Source: Nitrospirillum iridis
Lineage (GTDB): Bacteria; Pseudomonadota; Alphaproteobacteria; Azospirillales; Azospirillaceae
Direction: 5' to 3'
DNA length: 64,000 bases
Assembly: GCF_014205765.1 (NCBI RefSeq)
Contig: NZ_JACIIZ010000008.1
Location: forward strand, 1 to 64,000
Below the pieces are notes generated by a model. The model was not told where the DNA came from. It was given only the letters and a program-made list of their open reading frames with translations, and did not search any database. This document shows, one piece after another, positions 38,047 to 46,775 of the stretch. Both the position numbers and the translations under genes were made by a program. Numbering within the stretch: the first letter of the stretch is position 1; every line of letters begins with the position of its first letter.

Positions 38047-38589
38047 TTATTGGGGCAGCGGGGCCGGGCTGTCGGCCTGGCTGCGCAGATAGGCGATGAC
38101 GTCGGCGCGGTCCTTGACAGACTTGAAGCCGGCGAAGGTCATCTTGGTGCCCGGGGCGTAGGTCTTGGGGCTGGCCAGGAATTCGTTCAGCTTCTCGTAA
38201 TCCCAGGTGCCGCCCAGCTTCTTGATGGCGTCGGAGTAGGCGAAGCCCTCCATATGCCCCTGCTTGTTGCCGATGATGGCCCACAGGTTGGGGCCCACCT
38301 TGGCCGGGCCGCCCTTGTCGAACGAGTGACAGGCCTGGCAGACCTTGGTCAGCTTGGCGCCGTTCTCGGCGCTGGCGCTGGCCAGCAGGGGGGTCACAGG
38401 GTCTGGCTTGGCCGGCGCCGCCGGCTCACCACCCGCGGCGGGGGCGGCCTCCACCCCTTCGATCTTGTAGACGTTCTCAGCCAGCATCGTCGGGTGCACG
38501 GCCTTCTTGGCGATGAACCCCGCCAACAGGGCGACCAGCGCCCCCAGCAGAACGGCCATGGAAATCTTGTTGAATAAGCTACCCGCCAT
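38047..38589 (-). CDS. cycM: Membrane-anchored cytochrome c (CycM type)
   Basis: This 180-residue protein has an uncleaved N-terminal anchor (ISMAVLLGALVALLAGFIA), a Pro/Ala linker (about 48-70) and a class I cytochrome c domain. Haem attaches at CQACH (about 84-88) and the distal Met is in GTKMTFAGF. CycM-type cytochromes carry electrons from the bc1 complex to aa3-type oxidase. Confidence 0.92.
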   Translation of the reverse strand: MAGSLFNKISMAVLLGALVALLAGFIAKKAVHPTMLAENVYKIEGVEAAPAAGGEPAAPAKPDPVTPLLASASAENGAKLTKVCQACHSFDKGGPAKVGPNLWAIIGNKQGHMEGFAYSDAIKKLGGTWDYEKLNEFLASPKTYAPGTKMTFAGFKSVKDRADVIAYLRSQADSPAPLPQ

Positions 38590-38853
38590 CAGATCAAGCC
38601 CTCATGTCCCACGCTGCTTGCGGTTCGCGTGCTGGTTATGGTTCCTGGCGTTGAAGTTAACGCGAGGTGGTGACGCTTGTCGATGCCCGGGCCGTTATGG
38701 TCCGGCCATCGTTCTCCCAAATTCCGGGCGACGATAAGCGGCCTGTTCAACCAGGGCAAGATAGTTCGGCGCCCCGTTTGCAAACCGGCTTGACCATGGG
38801 AGGTAAATGTCGCACGCCTGCCCCAGCCATGAGCCATATCAAATCGTAGGCAT

Positions 38854-39642
38854 ATGCCCGCCATGTCGTCCACCCCCCCCCCGCCCACGGGCGCCCCGAC
38901 CTCCCCCATCGTCATCATCCCGGCGCGGATGGCCTCCACCCGCCTGCCGGGCAAGCCGCTGGCCGATATCGGCGGCGCGCCCATGATCGTGCAGGTGTGG
39001 CGCCGGGCGGCGGAGGCCGACATCGGCCCCGTGCTGGTGGCGGCGGCCGAACGGGAGATCGTGGAGGCGGTGCGCGACGCCGGCGGGCAGGCGGTGTTGA
39101 CCGATCCCAACCATCCTTCGGGATCCGACCGCATCTATGAGGCCCTGCGCCAGGTGGACCCCGACGGCCGGCACGACGCCGTGGTCAACGTCCAGGGCGA
39201 CCTGCCGACGGTGGAACCGGCCACGGTGCGCGCCGCCTTCGGCCCCCTGGCCGAACCTGGCGTCGACATCGCCACCCTGGCCGTGGAGATCACGGTGGAG
39301 GAGGAGCGGCACAACCCCAACGTGGTCAAGGCGGTGATCGAACTGGCGCCCGGCGCCCGGGTGGGCCGCGCCCTCTATTTCACCCGCACCACCACGCCCT
39401 GGGGGGCGGGGCCGCACTATCACCATATCGGCCTCTACGCCTATCGCCGCGCGGCGCTGGCCCGCTTCGTCGCCTTGCCGCCGGCGGCGCTGGAGCAGCG
39501 GGAGAAGCTGGAACAGCTGCGCGCGCTGGCCAACGGCATGCGCATCGAGGTGGCGGTGGTCGACGCCGTGCCGCTGGGCGTGGACACGCCGGAGGATCTG
39601 GACCGGGCGCGGGCGCTCATCGGCAGTATGACGGCCAAATAA
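38854..39642 (+). CDS. kdsB: CMP-KDO synthetase
   Basis: This 262-residue cytidylyltransferase activates KDO for lipid A-core synthesis. The nucleotide-binding [30 protein letters not shown] and VNVQGDLP motifs are present, with [11 protein letters not shown] and [13 protein letters not shown] later. The N-terminus has a Pro-rich addition; ATG 38863 is an alternative start. pheA follows after 15 bases. Confidence 0.95.
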   Translation: MPAMSSTPPPPTGAPTSPIVIIPARMASTRLPGKPLADIGGAPMIVQVWRRAAEADIGPVLVAAAEREIVEAVRDAGGQAVLTDPNHPSGSDRIYEALRQVDPDGRHDAVVNVQGDLPTVEPATVRAAFGPLAEPGVDIATLAVEITVEEERHNPNVVKAVIELAPGARVGRALYFTRTTTPWGAGPHYHHIGLYAYRRAALARFVALPPAALEQREKLEQLRALANGMRIEVAVVDAVPLGVDTPEDLDRARALIGSMTAK

Positions 39643-39657
39643 AAAGGAAAAACGAGT

Positions 39658-40542
39658 ATGTCGAGCAGCGTGCGGGAAGCGGACAACACCATCGCCTACC
39701 AAGGGGCGCCGGGCGCCAATTCCGACCTGGCCTGCCGCCGGGTGTTTCCCGGCATGGTCCCCCTGCCCTGCCATTCGTTCGAGGACGCCTTCGCCGCCGT
39801 GACGGAGGGCCGGGCGCGCCTGGCCATGATCCCCATCGAGAATTCGGTGGCGGGCCGCGTGGCCGACATGCACCATTTGCTGCCCCAGGGCGGCCTGCAC
39901 ATCATCGGTGAGCATTTCCAGCGCGTCGTCCACTGCCTGGTGGCGCCCAAGGGCGCGACGCTGGACGGCCTGAAGAAGGTGCATTCCCACATCCAGGCGC
40001 TGTCGCAGTGCCGGGGGTATCTGCGGGAACATGGCCTGGAACCGGTGACCCACGCCGACACCGCCGGCGCCGCCGCCGACGTCGCCCAATGGGGCGACCC
40101 GACCCAGGGCGCCATCGCCTCCGACCTGGCGGCCGAGATCTACGGCCTGGACATCCTGGCCCAGGGCATCGAGGACGCCGACCACAACACCACCCGCTTC
40201 CTGATCCTGGCGCGGGAGGCGGAGGTGGCCCCCCGTGGCCAGGGCCCCGTCATCACCAGCTTCGTCTTCCGGGTGCGCAGCGTGCCGGCGGCCCTGTACA
40301 AGGCCATGGGCGGCTTCGCCACCAACGGCATCAACATGACCAAGCTGGAAAGCTACATGGTGGGTGGCCGCTTCGCCTCCACCCAGTTCTATGCCGATGT
40401 GGAAGGCCATCCCGAGGATCGCCCCCTGCGCCTGGCGCTGGAGGAACTGGACTTCTTCGCCCGCGAACTGAAGATCCTGGGGGTCTATCCCGCCCACCCC
40501 TTCCGGACCGAAAGCAGCCAGCAGGACGACGGGCAGGATTAG
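39658..40542 (+). CDS. pheA: Prephenate dehydratase
   Basis: This 294-residue monofunctional enzyme makes phenylpyruvate from prephenate. The catalytic part has IAYQGAPGANSDLA, IPIENSVAGRV and the NTTRFLILA motif. The ACT regulatory domain begins near TSFVFRVRSVPAALYKAMGGF with LESYMVGGRF, so phenylalanine feedback is expected. There is no chorismate mutase domain. AAAAAGGAAAAA precedes the start. Confidence 0.95.
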   Translation: MSSSVREADNTIAYQGAPGANSDLACRRVFPGMVPLPCHSFEDAFAAVTEGRARLAMIPIENSVAGRVADMHHLLPQGGLHIIGEHFQRVVHCLVAPKGATLDGLKKVHSHIQALSQCRGYLREHGLEPVTHADTAGAAADVAQWGDPTQGAIASDLAAEIYGLDILAQGIEDADHNTTRFLILAREAEVAPRGQGPVITSFVFRVRSVPAALYKAMGGFATNGINMTKLESYMVGGRFASTQFYADVEGHPEDRPLRLALEELDFFARELKILGVYPAHPFRTESSQQDDGQD

Positions 40543-40563
40543 TCTGACATCGGGACCGATATC

Positions 40564-41496
40564 ATGGCCTTGCTGTTCGTGTCCGCCCATGATCATGCCG
40601 CCGACTGGGCGGCGGAGCTGAACGCCCAGCTTCCGGACATCGAGGTCCGGGTGTGGCCGGATGGCATGGGCGACCCGGCGGAAATCGACACCGCCCTGGT
40701 GTGGAAGCCGCCGGCGGGACTGCTGGCCAGCCTGCCCAACCTGAAAGTCATCTTCTCGCTGGGCGCCGGGGTGGACGCCCTGCTGGCCGATCCCACCCTG
40801 CCCGACCTGCCGCTGGTGCGCATGGTGGAGCCGGGCCTGACCGAGGGCATGACCGAGTATGTCTGCCTGCATGTCCTGCGCTGGCACCGTGACGCCCCCC
40901 TGTTCGAGGCGCAGCAGCGCGACATCGTCTGGCAGCAGCTGACCCACCAGCCTCTGGCGCGGGAGCGCCGGGTGGGCATCCTGGGCCTTGGCGCCCTGGG
41001 CAGCGACGCCGCGCGGGCGCTGAAGGCCCTGCGTTTCGACGTGGCGGGCTGGAGCCGTTCCCCCAAGGACCTCGACGGCATCACCACATACCACGGCGCC
41101 GATGGCCTGGCGCCCTTCCTGGCACGCACCGATATCCTGGTCTGCCTGCTGCCCCTGACGCCGGACACGGAAGATATCCTGGACGCCGGCCTCTTCGCCC
41201 AACTGCCCCGGGGCGCCGTCGTCATCAACGCCGCCCGCGGGCGGCACCTGGTGGAACAGGACCTGCTGGCGGCGCTGGACGGCGGCCACCTGGCCGGCGC
41301 CACCCTGGACGTCTTCCGCACCGAGCCGCTGCCGCGCGACCACCCTTTCTGGACCCACCCGAAAGTGACCGTCACCCCCCACGTGGCGGCCATCACCCAG
41401 GCGCGCACGGCGGTGGAACAGGTGGTGGGCGGACTGAAGCGGCTGGCCGCCGGCCAAGCGCTGGTCAACCTGGTGGACCGCCAGCGCGGCTACTGA
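40564..41496 (+). CDS. Glyoxylate/hydroxypyruvate reductase, GhrA-like
   Basis: This 310-residue D-2-hydroxyacid dehydrogenase has the NAD(P)-binding GILGLGALGSDAARAL, the catalytic Arg in NAARGRHLVEQDLLAAL, Glu in DVFRTEPLP and His in TPHVAAIT. WKPPAGLLASLPNLKVIFSLGAGVDAL is close to GhrA. It likely reduces glyoxylate or hydroxypyruvate. It starts 21 bases after pheA and may be co-transcribed. Confidence 0.88.
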   Translation: MALLFVSAHDHAADWAAELNAQLPDIEVRVWPDGMGDPAEIDTALVWKPPAGLLASLPNLKVIFSLGAGVDALLADPTLPDLPLVRMVEPGLTEGMTEYVCLHVLRWHRDAPLFEAQQRDIVWQQLTHQPLARERRVGILGLGALGSDAARALKALRFDVAGWSRSPKDLDGITTYHGADGLAPFLARTDILVCLLPLTPDTEDILDAGLFAQLPRGAVVINAARGRHLVEQDLLAALDGGHLAGATLDVFRTEPLPRDHPFWTHPKVTVTPHVAAITQARTAVEQVVGGLKRLAAGQALVNLVDRQRGY

Positions 41497-41581
41497 CACC
41501 AAGACGGAGAGGGCGGCATGAGCGAGGGCGGTTCCGGCAGGGCTTAGCCGCATGCCGCCCGGCGTCTGACCTTCCTCCGCG

Positions 41582-42295
41582 TCAGCAGCCTTCCGAAAGA
41601 TCGGTCAGGGCGTTGATGTCCACCAGTTCCACCATCTGGTCGGGCAACAGCCGGATGAGGCGGCTGGTCTTGAGCCGGGTGAAGGCGCGGGACACGGTTT
41701 CCATGGTCAACCCCAGGAAATCCGCGATGTCGGTGCGGGTCATGGGCAGCGAAATGCGGCAATGGTCCTCCGGCTCGACCATCTTCCGCCGGGCTTGGCT
41801 CAGCAGGAAGCTGGCCAGCCGCTCGGGCGCCGTCTTGCGGCCCAGCAGCAGCATCTGCTCTTGGGCGATCTGCAGTTCCGTCGCGGTGACGGCCAGCAGG
41901 CGCCGGCGCAACTCGAAGTCCCGTTCCAGCAGCCCATCGAATTGCGTGCGGGACAGACGGCGCAGGGTTACGGGGATGACGGCCTCGGCGGAATACAGAA
42001 AGGTGCCGGTCTGCGCCAGGCCCAGCATGTCGCCGGGCTGCAGGAACCCCACGATCTGCCGCCGGCCATCCGCCATCATCCTCGATATCCGGACCATGCC
42101 GGAGGTGACGATGCGAACGCTGCTGGCGGGGTCGCCCTCGGAGAAGATCACCTGGTCGCGAGCATAGGCGCATGCCTCATCCCCCCAGGGGAGAAGCGGA
42201 CCGGACGGCGTGGACCGTCCGGATGGCAACGCCAGGGCGTTGAAAATGGCGGGGCTGGGGGCGATGGCAGGGGCGTTGGCGAGCGAAGGTGTCAT
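41582..42295 (-). CDS. fixK: Crp/Fnr-family regulator, FixK-like
   Basis: This 237-residue protein has a cyclic-nucleotide-binding-like fold (about 45-140; FLQPGDMLGL) and a C-terminal helix-turn-helix with TRTDIADFLGLTMETVSRAFTRLK. The E-xx-SR recognition helix predicts a TTGAT-N4-ATCAA site. The N-terminal Cys cluster of Fnr is missing, so oxygen is probably sensed by FixL rather than here. It lies downstream of fixL-fixJ in the same direction, with repeated operator-like sequence in its leader. The FixK name rests mainly on context. Confidence 0.8.
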   Translation of the reverse strand: MTPSLANAPAIAPSPAIFNALALPSGRSTPSGPLLPWGDEACAYARDQVIFSEGDPASSVRIVTSGMVRISRMMADGRRQIVGFLQPGDMLGLAQTGTFLYSAEAVIPVTLRRLSRTQFDGLLERDFELRRRLLAVTATELQIAQEQMLLLGRKTAPERLASFLLSQARRKMVEPEDHCRISLPMTRTDIADFLGLTMETVSRAFTRLKTSRLIRLLPDQMVELVDINALTDLSEGC

Positions 42296-42396
42296 CTGTG
42301 GCTCCCGTTTTTGCGGGCTGTCCAGCAGCCCCTCGTCATTCCGTGCCGCGACGTTAGCGCCCTGCCGCGTGCATGGTCAGTTCGGTCTTCTACCTA

Positions 42397-42429
42397 CGTA
42401 AAACCCCGTATATGCGTAAAACCCCGTAT
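42397..42429 (-). promoter_or_regulatory. Tandem operator-like repeats upstream of fixK
   Basis: The 15-base sequence CGTAAAACCCCGTAT occurs at 42397-42411 and again at 42415-42429, a period of 18 bases, about 100-135 bases before the fixK start. A related CCCGTATAT occurs at 43142-43150, upstream of the lone receiver gene. FixJ is the obvious candidate binder (inference). Confidence 0.5.
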
Positions 42430-42514
42430 GCGGACCACCGGCCCTGGCGGGATTCGGGCAGGCGGGAATACGCGCACCCTCCATCGGCGGAGGGCGCCAA
42501 CGAACCACAGATGG

Positions 42515-42542
42515 CCAGTGAGCCACAGCCAGTGAGCCACAG
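42515..42542 (+). repeat. Tandem 14-bp repeat, two copies
   Basis: CCAGTGAGCCACAG is present twice head to tail (42515-42528 and 42529-42542) just beyond the stop of the lone receiver gene, and the flanks repeat CCACAGATGG. It is probably a slippage product. Confidence 0.6.
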
Positions 42543-42556
42543 ATGGAAGGGTGTCG

Positions 42557-42940
42557 TCAGGGGTGGTCGGCAGGCGCGGTCAGCCGCCGCAATTCATCCA
42601 CCAGCCGGCTGGTATCCACCGGCTTTTCCAGGAAGGCGGCGACGCCGGCCCTGGTGGCGCGATCCCGTGTCTCCGCCTCCACATTGGCGGACATCATGAG
42701 GACGGGCAGCCCGCCCAGCGCCGCGCCATGCCGTTCCACGAAATCAATGCCGGTCATCTCCGGCATGTGCTGGTCAAGCACCAGGCATCCGCCGGTACCG
42801 TCGAAGGCGGCGACGAAATCCTGGCAGGAGGCATAGAGGTCAACCTCAAAGCCATAGAGCCGCAGCAGGAACTTCAGGGAATCCCGGACGGACTGGTCAT
42901 CATCGACGACATAGACCCGTCCTGGCGCGGTCTCGGCCAC
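42557..42940 (-). CDS. Single-domain response regulator, FixJ-receiver-like
   Basis: This 127-residue receiver has D13-D15, phosphoacceptor D56 in CLVLDQHMPEMTG, and K107 in FLEKPVD. It has no output domain. The GTG start is supported by AGGAGG five bases upstream. It lies between fixJ and fixK on the same strand, so it may act as a phosphate sink or anti-kinase feedback on FixL, like FixT-type control (inference). Confidence 0.85.
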   Translation of the reverse strand: MAETAPGRVYVVDDDQSVRDSLKFLLRLYGFEVDLYASCQDFVAAFDGTGGCLVLDQHMPEMTGIDFVERHGAALGGLPVLMMSANVEAETRDRATRAGVAAFLEKPVDTSRLVDELRRLTAPADHP

Positions 42941-42952
42941 TCAAACCTCCTA

Positions 42953-42988
42953 GAGCGAGATGCGATCACCTGTGATCGCATCTCGCTC
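42953..42988. repeat. Long palindrome 1 in the fix locus
   Basis: A 17-bp perfect inverted repeat with a 2-base centre (42953-42969 with 42972-42988) lies 12 bases upstream of the lone receiver start. It contains GCGATCAC, related to palindrome 2. Confidence 0.8.
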
Positions 42989-43003
42989 GTAATCTGTTCA
43001 TGA

Positions 43004-43051
43004 TAGAGCGGAACGCGATCAGGTGATTCCACCTGATCGCGTTCCGCTCTA
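43004..43051. repeat. Long palindrome 2 in the fix locus
   Basis: A 22-bp perfect inverted repeat (43004-43025 with 43030-43051) with loop ATTC begins TAGAGCGGAACGCGATCAGG. It sits 15 bases from palindrome 1, between fixJ and the lone receiver. The GATTCCACC centre and terminal CGCTCTA recur in altered form at 59346-59386. Confidence 0.85.
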
Positions 43052-43169
43052 GGGCGCAGGGCCACCAGCAGCGGAATGATGCCGGCTCTGTCGACTGATC
43101 AAAGTTTAGGAGGTCGGCGGGCCAGGGGTAATAAGGGTTTTCCCGTATATTCGCCGGGTTTGATGCGGA

Positions 43170-43823
43170 TCAGCCCGGCCCCGGGCGGATGCCGGCCGCG
43201 AGCGCCAGGCGCACCAGGTGGGACAGGCTGCTGGCGCGCATCTTCTCCATCACCCGGGCACGGTGTATCTCCACCGTCCGGGGACTGATGGACAGATCGA
43301 AGGCGATGATCTTGTTGGGCTTGCCGTCGACCAGGCCGCGCAGCACATCCAATTCCCGCGCCGTCAACGTGTCCAGGAGTGCCTGCATCTCGGGGGACGG
43401 CGCCCCCTCGGCCAGTCCCGCCGGAGACGGGAGCGGGGCATTGGCGACGGCGGGCGGGCGCGACAAGGCCGCCTGGATGGAGGACAGCAACGTCTCCTCC
43501 TCGAATGGCTTCTCGATGAAATCCACCGCCCCGGCCTTCATCGCGGCCACCGCCAGGGGCACGTCGCCATGGCCGGTCATGACGATGACCGGAAGACCGA
43601 CCCCCGCCGAGACCAATCTTTCCTGGACCTCCAGCCCGGTCAGCTCCGGCATGCGCACGTCCACCACCAGACAGGCGCAGCGCGACGGCGCGTCCGAGGA
43701 CAGGAAATCCAGCGGCGAGGAGAAGGCCTCCACCTGATAGCCCGACGCCAGCAACAAAAACCGCAGGGAGTCGCGGACCGCGGCATCGTCATCCAGGACG
43801 GCGATGATGGGATCAAACGCCAT
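43170..43823 (-). CDS. fixJ: Response regulator FixJ
   Basis: This 217-residue protein has a receiver domain (D11-D13, phosphoacceptor D55 in VVDVRMPELTG, K105 in FIEKPF) and a LuxR-type helix-turn-helix (about 150-210; LTARELDVLRGLVDGKPNKIIA, SPRTVEIHRARVMEKM). The VEIHRARVMEKM form is typical of FixJ. ATG 43823 overlaps the fixL end by 11 bases, so they are co-translated. It should activate fixK under low oxygen. Confidence 0.9.
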   Translation of the reverse strand: MAFDPIIAVLDDDAAVRDSLRFLLLASGYQVEAFSSPLDFLSSDAPSRCACLVVDVRMPELTGLEVQERLVSAGVGLPVIVMTGHGDVPLAVAAMKAGAVDFIEKPFEEETLLSSIQAALSRPPAVANAPLPSPAGLAEGAPSPEMQALLDTLTARELDVLRGLVDGKPNKIIAFDLSISPRTVEIHRARVMEKMRASSLSHLVRLALAAGIRPGPG

Positions 43824-45369
43824 CAGTGCCCTCCGTCTCCGAAACAAGCGGCAGCGTGAAGCGGAAGGTGGCCCCGCCGCGCTCGTTTCGTTCCGGCCAT
43901 AACCGGCCGCCATGGGCCTCGATGATGGACCGGCTGATCGACAGGCCGACGCCCATGCCGCGTTCCTTGCCGGAGACGAAGGGCTGGAACAGCCGGGCCA
44001 TGACCGCGTCATCCAGCCCATGGCCGGTATCGGCCACAGCGACCTCCATGAACCCCTCCGCGTCAGAAGCCGCCGTGATGGATAGAACCCGCTCCGGCCG
44101 GCCGCTCATCGCCTCCACGGCGTTGCGGATGAGGTTGAGCAACACCTGTTGAATCTGGATCTTGTCGATGACCGCGCGACGCTCCTGCCGCTGCAGCCGC
44201 AACTCGATCCGCACGCCGCTGTCCCTGGCGCCGACCAAGGCCAGGGCCGCCGCCTCCTCAATGACGCCATCCAGGCTTTCCATCCGCCTGTCGGTACCGC
44301 CCTTGGCGATGAAATCGCGCAGGCGCCGGATGATCTGACCGGCCCGCAGCGCCTGTTCGGAAGCCTTTTCCATGGCCTCGCGGGCCAGGGGCATGTCGGT
44401 CCCCTCCGGCCGTTCCAGCAGCCGCAGGGACGCCTTGATGTAATTGACCACGGCCGTCAGCGGCTGGTTCAGTTCATGGGCCAGCGCCGACGCCAACTGG
44501 CCCATGACGCTGACCCGGCTGACGTGCAGAAGCTCCGCCTGAATCTGCTGAAGCCGCCGTTCCACCGCCTGGTGCTCCGACAGGTCATGAACGAAGCCGG
44601 TGAACAGACGCTCGCCCTCCAGATCCACCGCCCCCACCGCCAGCTCCATGGGAAAGACGGAACCATCCCGCCGCTGGCCGGACACGATGCGGCCCACGCC
44701 GATGATCCGCTTCTCCCCCGTGGCCAGGTAGCGGGCGATGTACTGGTCATGCTGTTCCCGATAGGGCGAGGGCATCAGGATGCTGACGTTACGGTCCACC
44801 ACCTCGGCCTCGGCATACCCGAACAGACGCTGGGCGGCCGGGCTGAAGGAACGGATCAGTCCCTGCCCGTCGATGACGATCAAGGCGTCCGGGATCGTCT
44901 CGATGATGGAGGCCAGACGCGCCTCGCGGTTGCGCAGCGCCTGCTCCGCCGCCTGCCGGTCGCTGATGTCGCGAATGATGCCGATATAGGCGGGGGGGGC
45001 ATCCTGCTGCTGCGCCTCGCCCACCGACAGCTCCATGGGGAAGGTGGTCCCGTCCCGCCGCAACCCCGTGACCTCACGGCCGATCCCGATGATCCGCCGC
45101 TCACCCGTGGCGCGATACCGGGCCAGATACTGGTCGTGCTCTTCCTGATAAGGCGCCGGCATCAGCAGCTTGATGTTACGGCCGATGACCTCCCCCGCCG
45201 TCCAGCCGAAGAGGCTTTCGCAGGCGGGATTGAAGGATTGGATCGTGCCCTGGCCATCAATGACGATCACGCCGTCAGGGAGGGTATCCACCAGCGCGCG
45301 GAAATGGGGTGAGAGCAAGGTGTCCTCCGCCACGGACGGCATATGCTCCCGCCCGAACGGTTCACACAC
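43813..45369 (-). CDS. fixL: Oxygen-sensor histidine kinase FixL with two PAS domains
   Basis: This 518-residue kinase has PAS1 (about 22-140) and PAS2 (about 150-268). Both carry the FixL haem signature: H78 in EEHDQYLARY and R98 in GIGREVTG in PAS1; H207 in REQHDQYIARY and R227 in GVGRIVSG in PAS2. The kinase core has H298 in ALAHELNQPL, the N box NLIRNAVEA, and DTGHGL and GMGVGLS for ATP. No transmembrane helix is seen, so it is a soluble FixL. The start may be GTG 45369 or ATG 45342. TTCAA-N4-TTGAA at 45389-45402 lies just upstream. Confidence 0.88.
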   Translation of the reverse strand: MCEPFGREHMPSVAEDTLLSPHFRALVDTLPDGVIVIDGQGTIQSFNPACESLFGWTAGEVIGRNIKLLMPAPYQEEHDQYLARYRATGERRIIGIGREVTGLRRDGTTFPMELSVGEAQQQDAPPAYIGIIRDISDRQAAEQALRNREARLASIIETIPDALIVIDGQGLIRSFSPAAQRLFGYAEAEVVDRNVSILMPSPYREQHDQYIARYLATGEKRIIGVGRIVSGQRRDGSVFPMELAVGAVDLEGERLFTGFVHDLSEHQAVERRLQQIQAELLHVSRVSVMGQLASALAHELNQPLTAVVNYIKASLRLLERPEGTDMPLAREAMEKASEQALRAGQIIRRLRDFIAKGGTDRRMESLDGVIEEAAALALVGARDSGVRIELRLQRQERRAVIDKIQIQQVLLNLIRNAVEAMSGRPERVLSITAASDAEGFMEVAVADTGHGLDDAVMARLFQPFVSGKERGMGVGLSISRSIIEAHGGRLWPERNERGGATFRFTLPLVSETEGTDGV

Positions 45370-45452
45370 TGATCCACTTCAGCGTCAATTCAAAGGGTTG
45401 AAATACCTCCCTCCCCACACCCAGATGGCGGATGCCAAGCAATCGGCGGCCC

Positions 45453-46325
45453 TCAGGCCCCCAGCCGCTTCACCGCGCTGACGCCCTTGCCCGCCGCGGC
45501 GCGGGCCAGAACGTCGGCCAGGGGCTCGCGGACCGTCGCCATATGGTGGGCGTTGGCGTGCACCAGGTGGGTCTCATCGGCCATGATGCCGACATGACCG
45601 GGGAAGAACACCAGGTCGCCGCGCTGGTAGGCGTGGCCGGCGCCATCGGCCGACACCAGGGTGCCAAGGGCGGCCTGCTGCTGGTCGCTGTCGCGCGGAC
45701 AGGCCAGGCCCGCGGCGTCCAGCGCCAACTGGATGAGGCCGGAGCAGTCGATGCCCACGCTGGTTCGGCCGCCCCAGAGGTAGGGCGTGCCCAACAGGCG
45801 CAGGGCCGTGTCCACCGGATCGGCCTTCACCGCCCCGATTTCCGCCACATGCACCAGGGGGACCCAGCCGCCGCCGGCGACACCGGCGAAGCCGCCGTCG
45901 ATCTCCACCACGCACAAGGGCGCGCCCAGGCTGATCATGTCCAGGGGCGGGGTCTTCAGGTCGGGCTCGGGGTGGAAGAAGCTGCGCAGGGCCGTCAGCT
46001 TGTGCGTCGGTTCGGCCAGTTCGTCATCCAGCGCTTCCAGCTGCAGATAGCCGACATAGCCGTCCGTGGCGTTCTGGCCCCAGACCCAGCCGTCCTTCTC
46101 CTCGAACACCGTGAACACCTCACCGAACAGCAGCTGGCTGGACTGGCGGGCGGTGAAGGACGGCTCCTCCTTCAAGGTGACGTAGCCGGCGCGCACCTGG
46201 CACGGCACCCCGTCGACATAGCGCTCGGCCGTCACCTTGCCATAGAGATGGGCGGAGGCGAGATCGGAACGGTAAGGGTTCACGCGCGGGTCTAAAGCCG
46301 GCGTGTTCTTGGGCTTGGACGACAT
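45453..46325 (-). CDS. NlpC/P60 cell-wall endopeptidase with SH3-like domains
   Basis: This 290-residue protein has SH3-like regions (about 40-165; DGYVGYLQLEAL, GGWVPLVHVAEIG) and a C-terminal NlpC/P60 domain with catalytic C194 in GIDCSGLIQ, H244 in PGHVGIM and a third His around 256-260. It probably cleaves peptidoglycan stem peptides (D-Glu-DAP bond). No signal peptide is evident, so it may act in recycling. It starts seven bases after the MarR gene. Confidence 0.88.
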   Translation of the reverse strand: MSSKPKNTPALDPRVNPYRSDLASAHLYGKVTAERYVDGVPCQVRAGYVTLKEEPSFTARQSSQLLFGEVFTVFEEKDGWVWGQNATDGYVGYLQLEALDDELAEPTHKLTALRSFFHPEPDLKTPPLDMISLGAPLCVVEIDGGFAGVAGGGWVPLVHVAEIGAVKADPVDTALRLLGTPYLWGGRTSVGIDCSGLIQLALDAAGLACPRDSDQQQAALGTLVSADGAGHAYQRGDLVFFPGHVGIMADETHLVHANAHHMATVREPLADVLARAAAGKGVSAVKRLGA

Positions 46326-46331
46326 CTCACA

Positions 46332-46775
46332 TCATACCGGTGCTGAAACCGGCTCCGAAGCTGGCGGCGCGGCGGCAGGCGCACCGGGGGGGGAAGCGGG
46401 GGCGGACCGCGAGGCGGCCAGCCGTGCGCCGTCCAGTGCACCCTGCACGGCACCGGCGTCAATCACCATCTGCCCGAATTCATGCAGAAACACCGAGCCC
46501 TTGACCGTGCGCTGGACCAGGACGTTGCGCCTATCCTCCGCGTCGCGCTTGCGCTTGGTGAAGCCCAGGCGGCCCAGCCGGTCCAGCGCGCGGGTGATGG
46601 CGGGCTTGGACACGGCAAGCGTCGCCGCCAGGCCGCGGACGGTGTGGGGGGGCGGCGTCATGTAGACGGTCAGCAAGAGGGCCAGCTGACGGGCCGAGAG
46701 GTCCGGGCTGGCGGCCCGCACACTGGCCACCAGCGCGCCGCGCCAAAGTTCCAGGGCTTCGAGATTACGCGACAT
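46332..46775 (-). CDS. MarR-family transcriptional regulator
   Basis: This 147-residue protein contains a winged helix (about 27-95): LSARQLALLLTVYM, TVRGLAATLAVSKPAITRALDRLGRLGF and KRDAEDRRNVLVQRT, the MarR wing. A Pro/Ala-rich tail follows. It heads a two-gene unit with the NlpC/P60 protein. Ligand unknown. Confidence 0.87.
   Translation of the reverse strand: MSRNLEALELWRGALVASVRAASPDLSARQLALLLTVYMTPPPHTVRGLAATLAVSKPAITRALDRLGRLGFTKRKRDAEDRRNVLVQRTVKGSVFLHEFGQMVIDAGAVQGALDGARLAASRSAPASPPGAPAAAPPASEPVSAPV

Noticed and set aside
38839-41553. A very long open frame on the minus strand opposite kdsB-pheA-ghrA
   Set aside because: It is the GC-rich antisense shadow of three well-supported genes; its product is low-complexity, rich in Gly/Ala/His/Arg, with no domain.
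45389-45402. TTCAA-N4-TTGAA upstream of fixL as a FixK box
   Set aside because: The half-sites differ from the TTGAT-N4-ATCAA pattern; it is kept only as an inverted repeat of unknown use.
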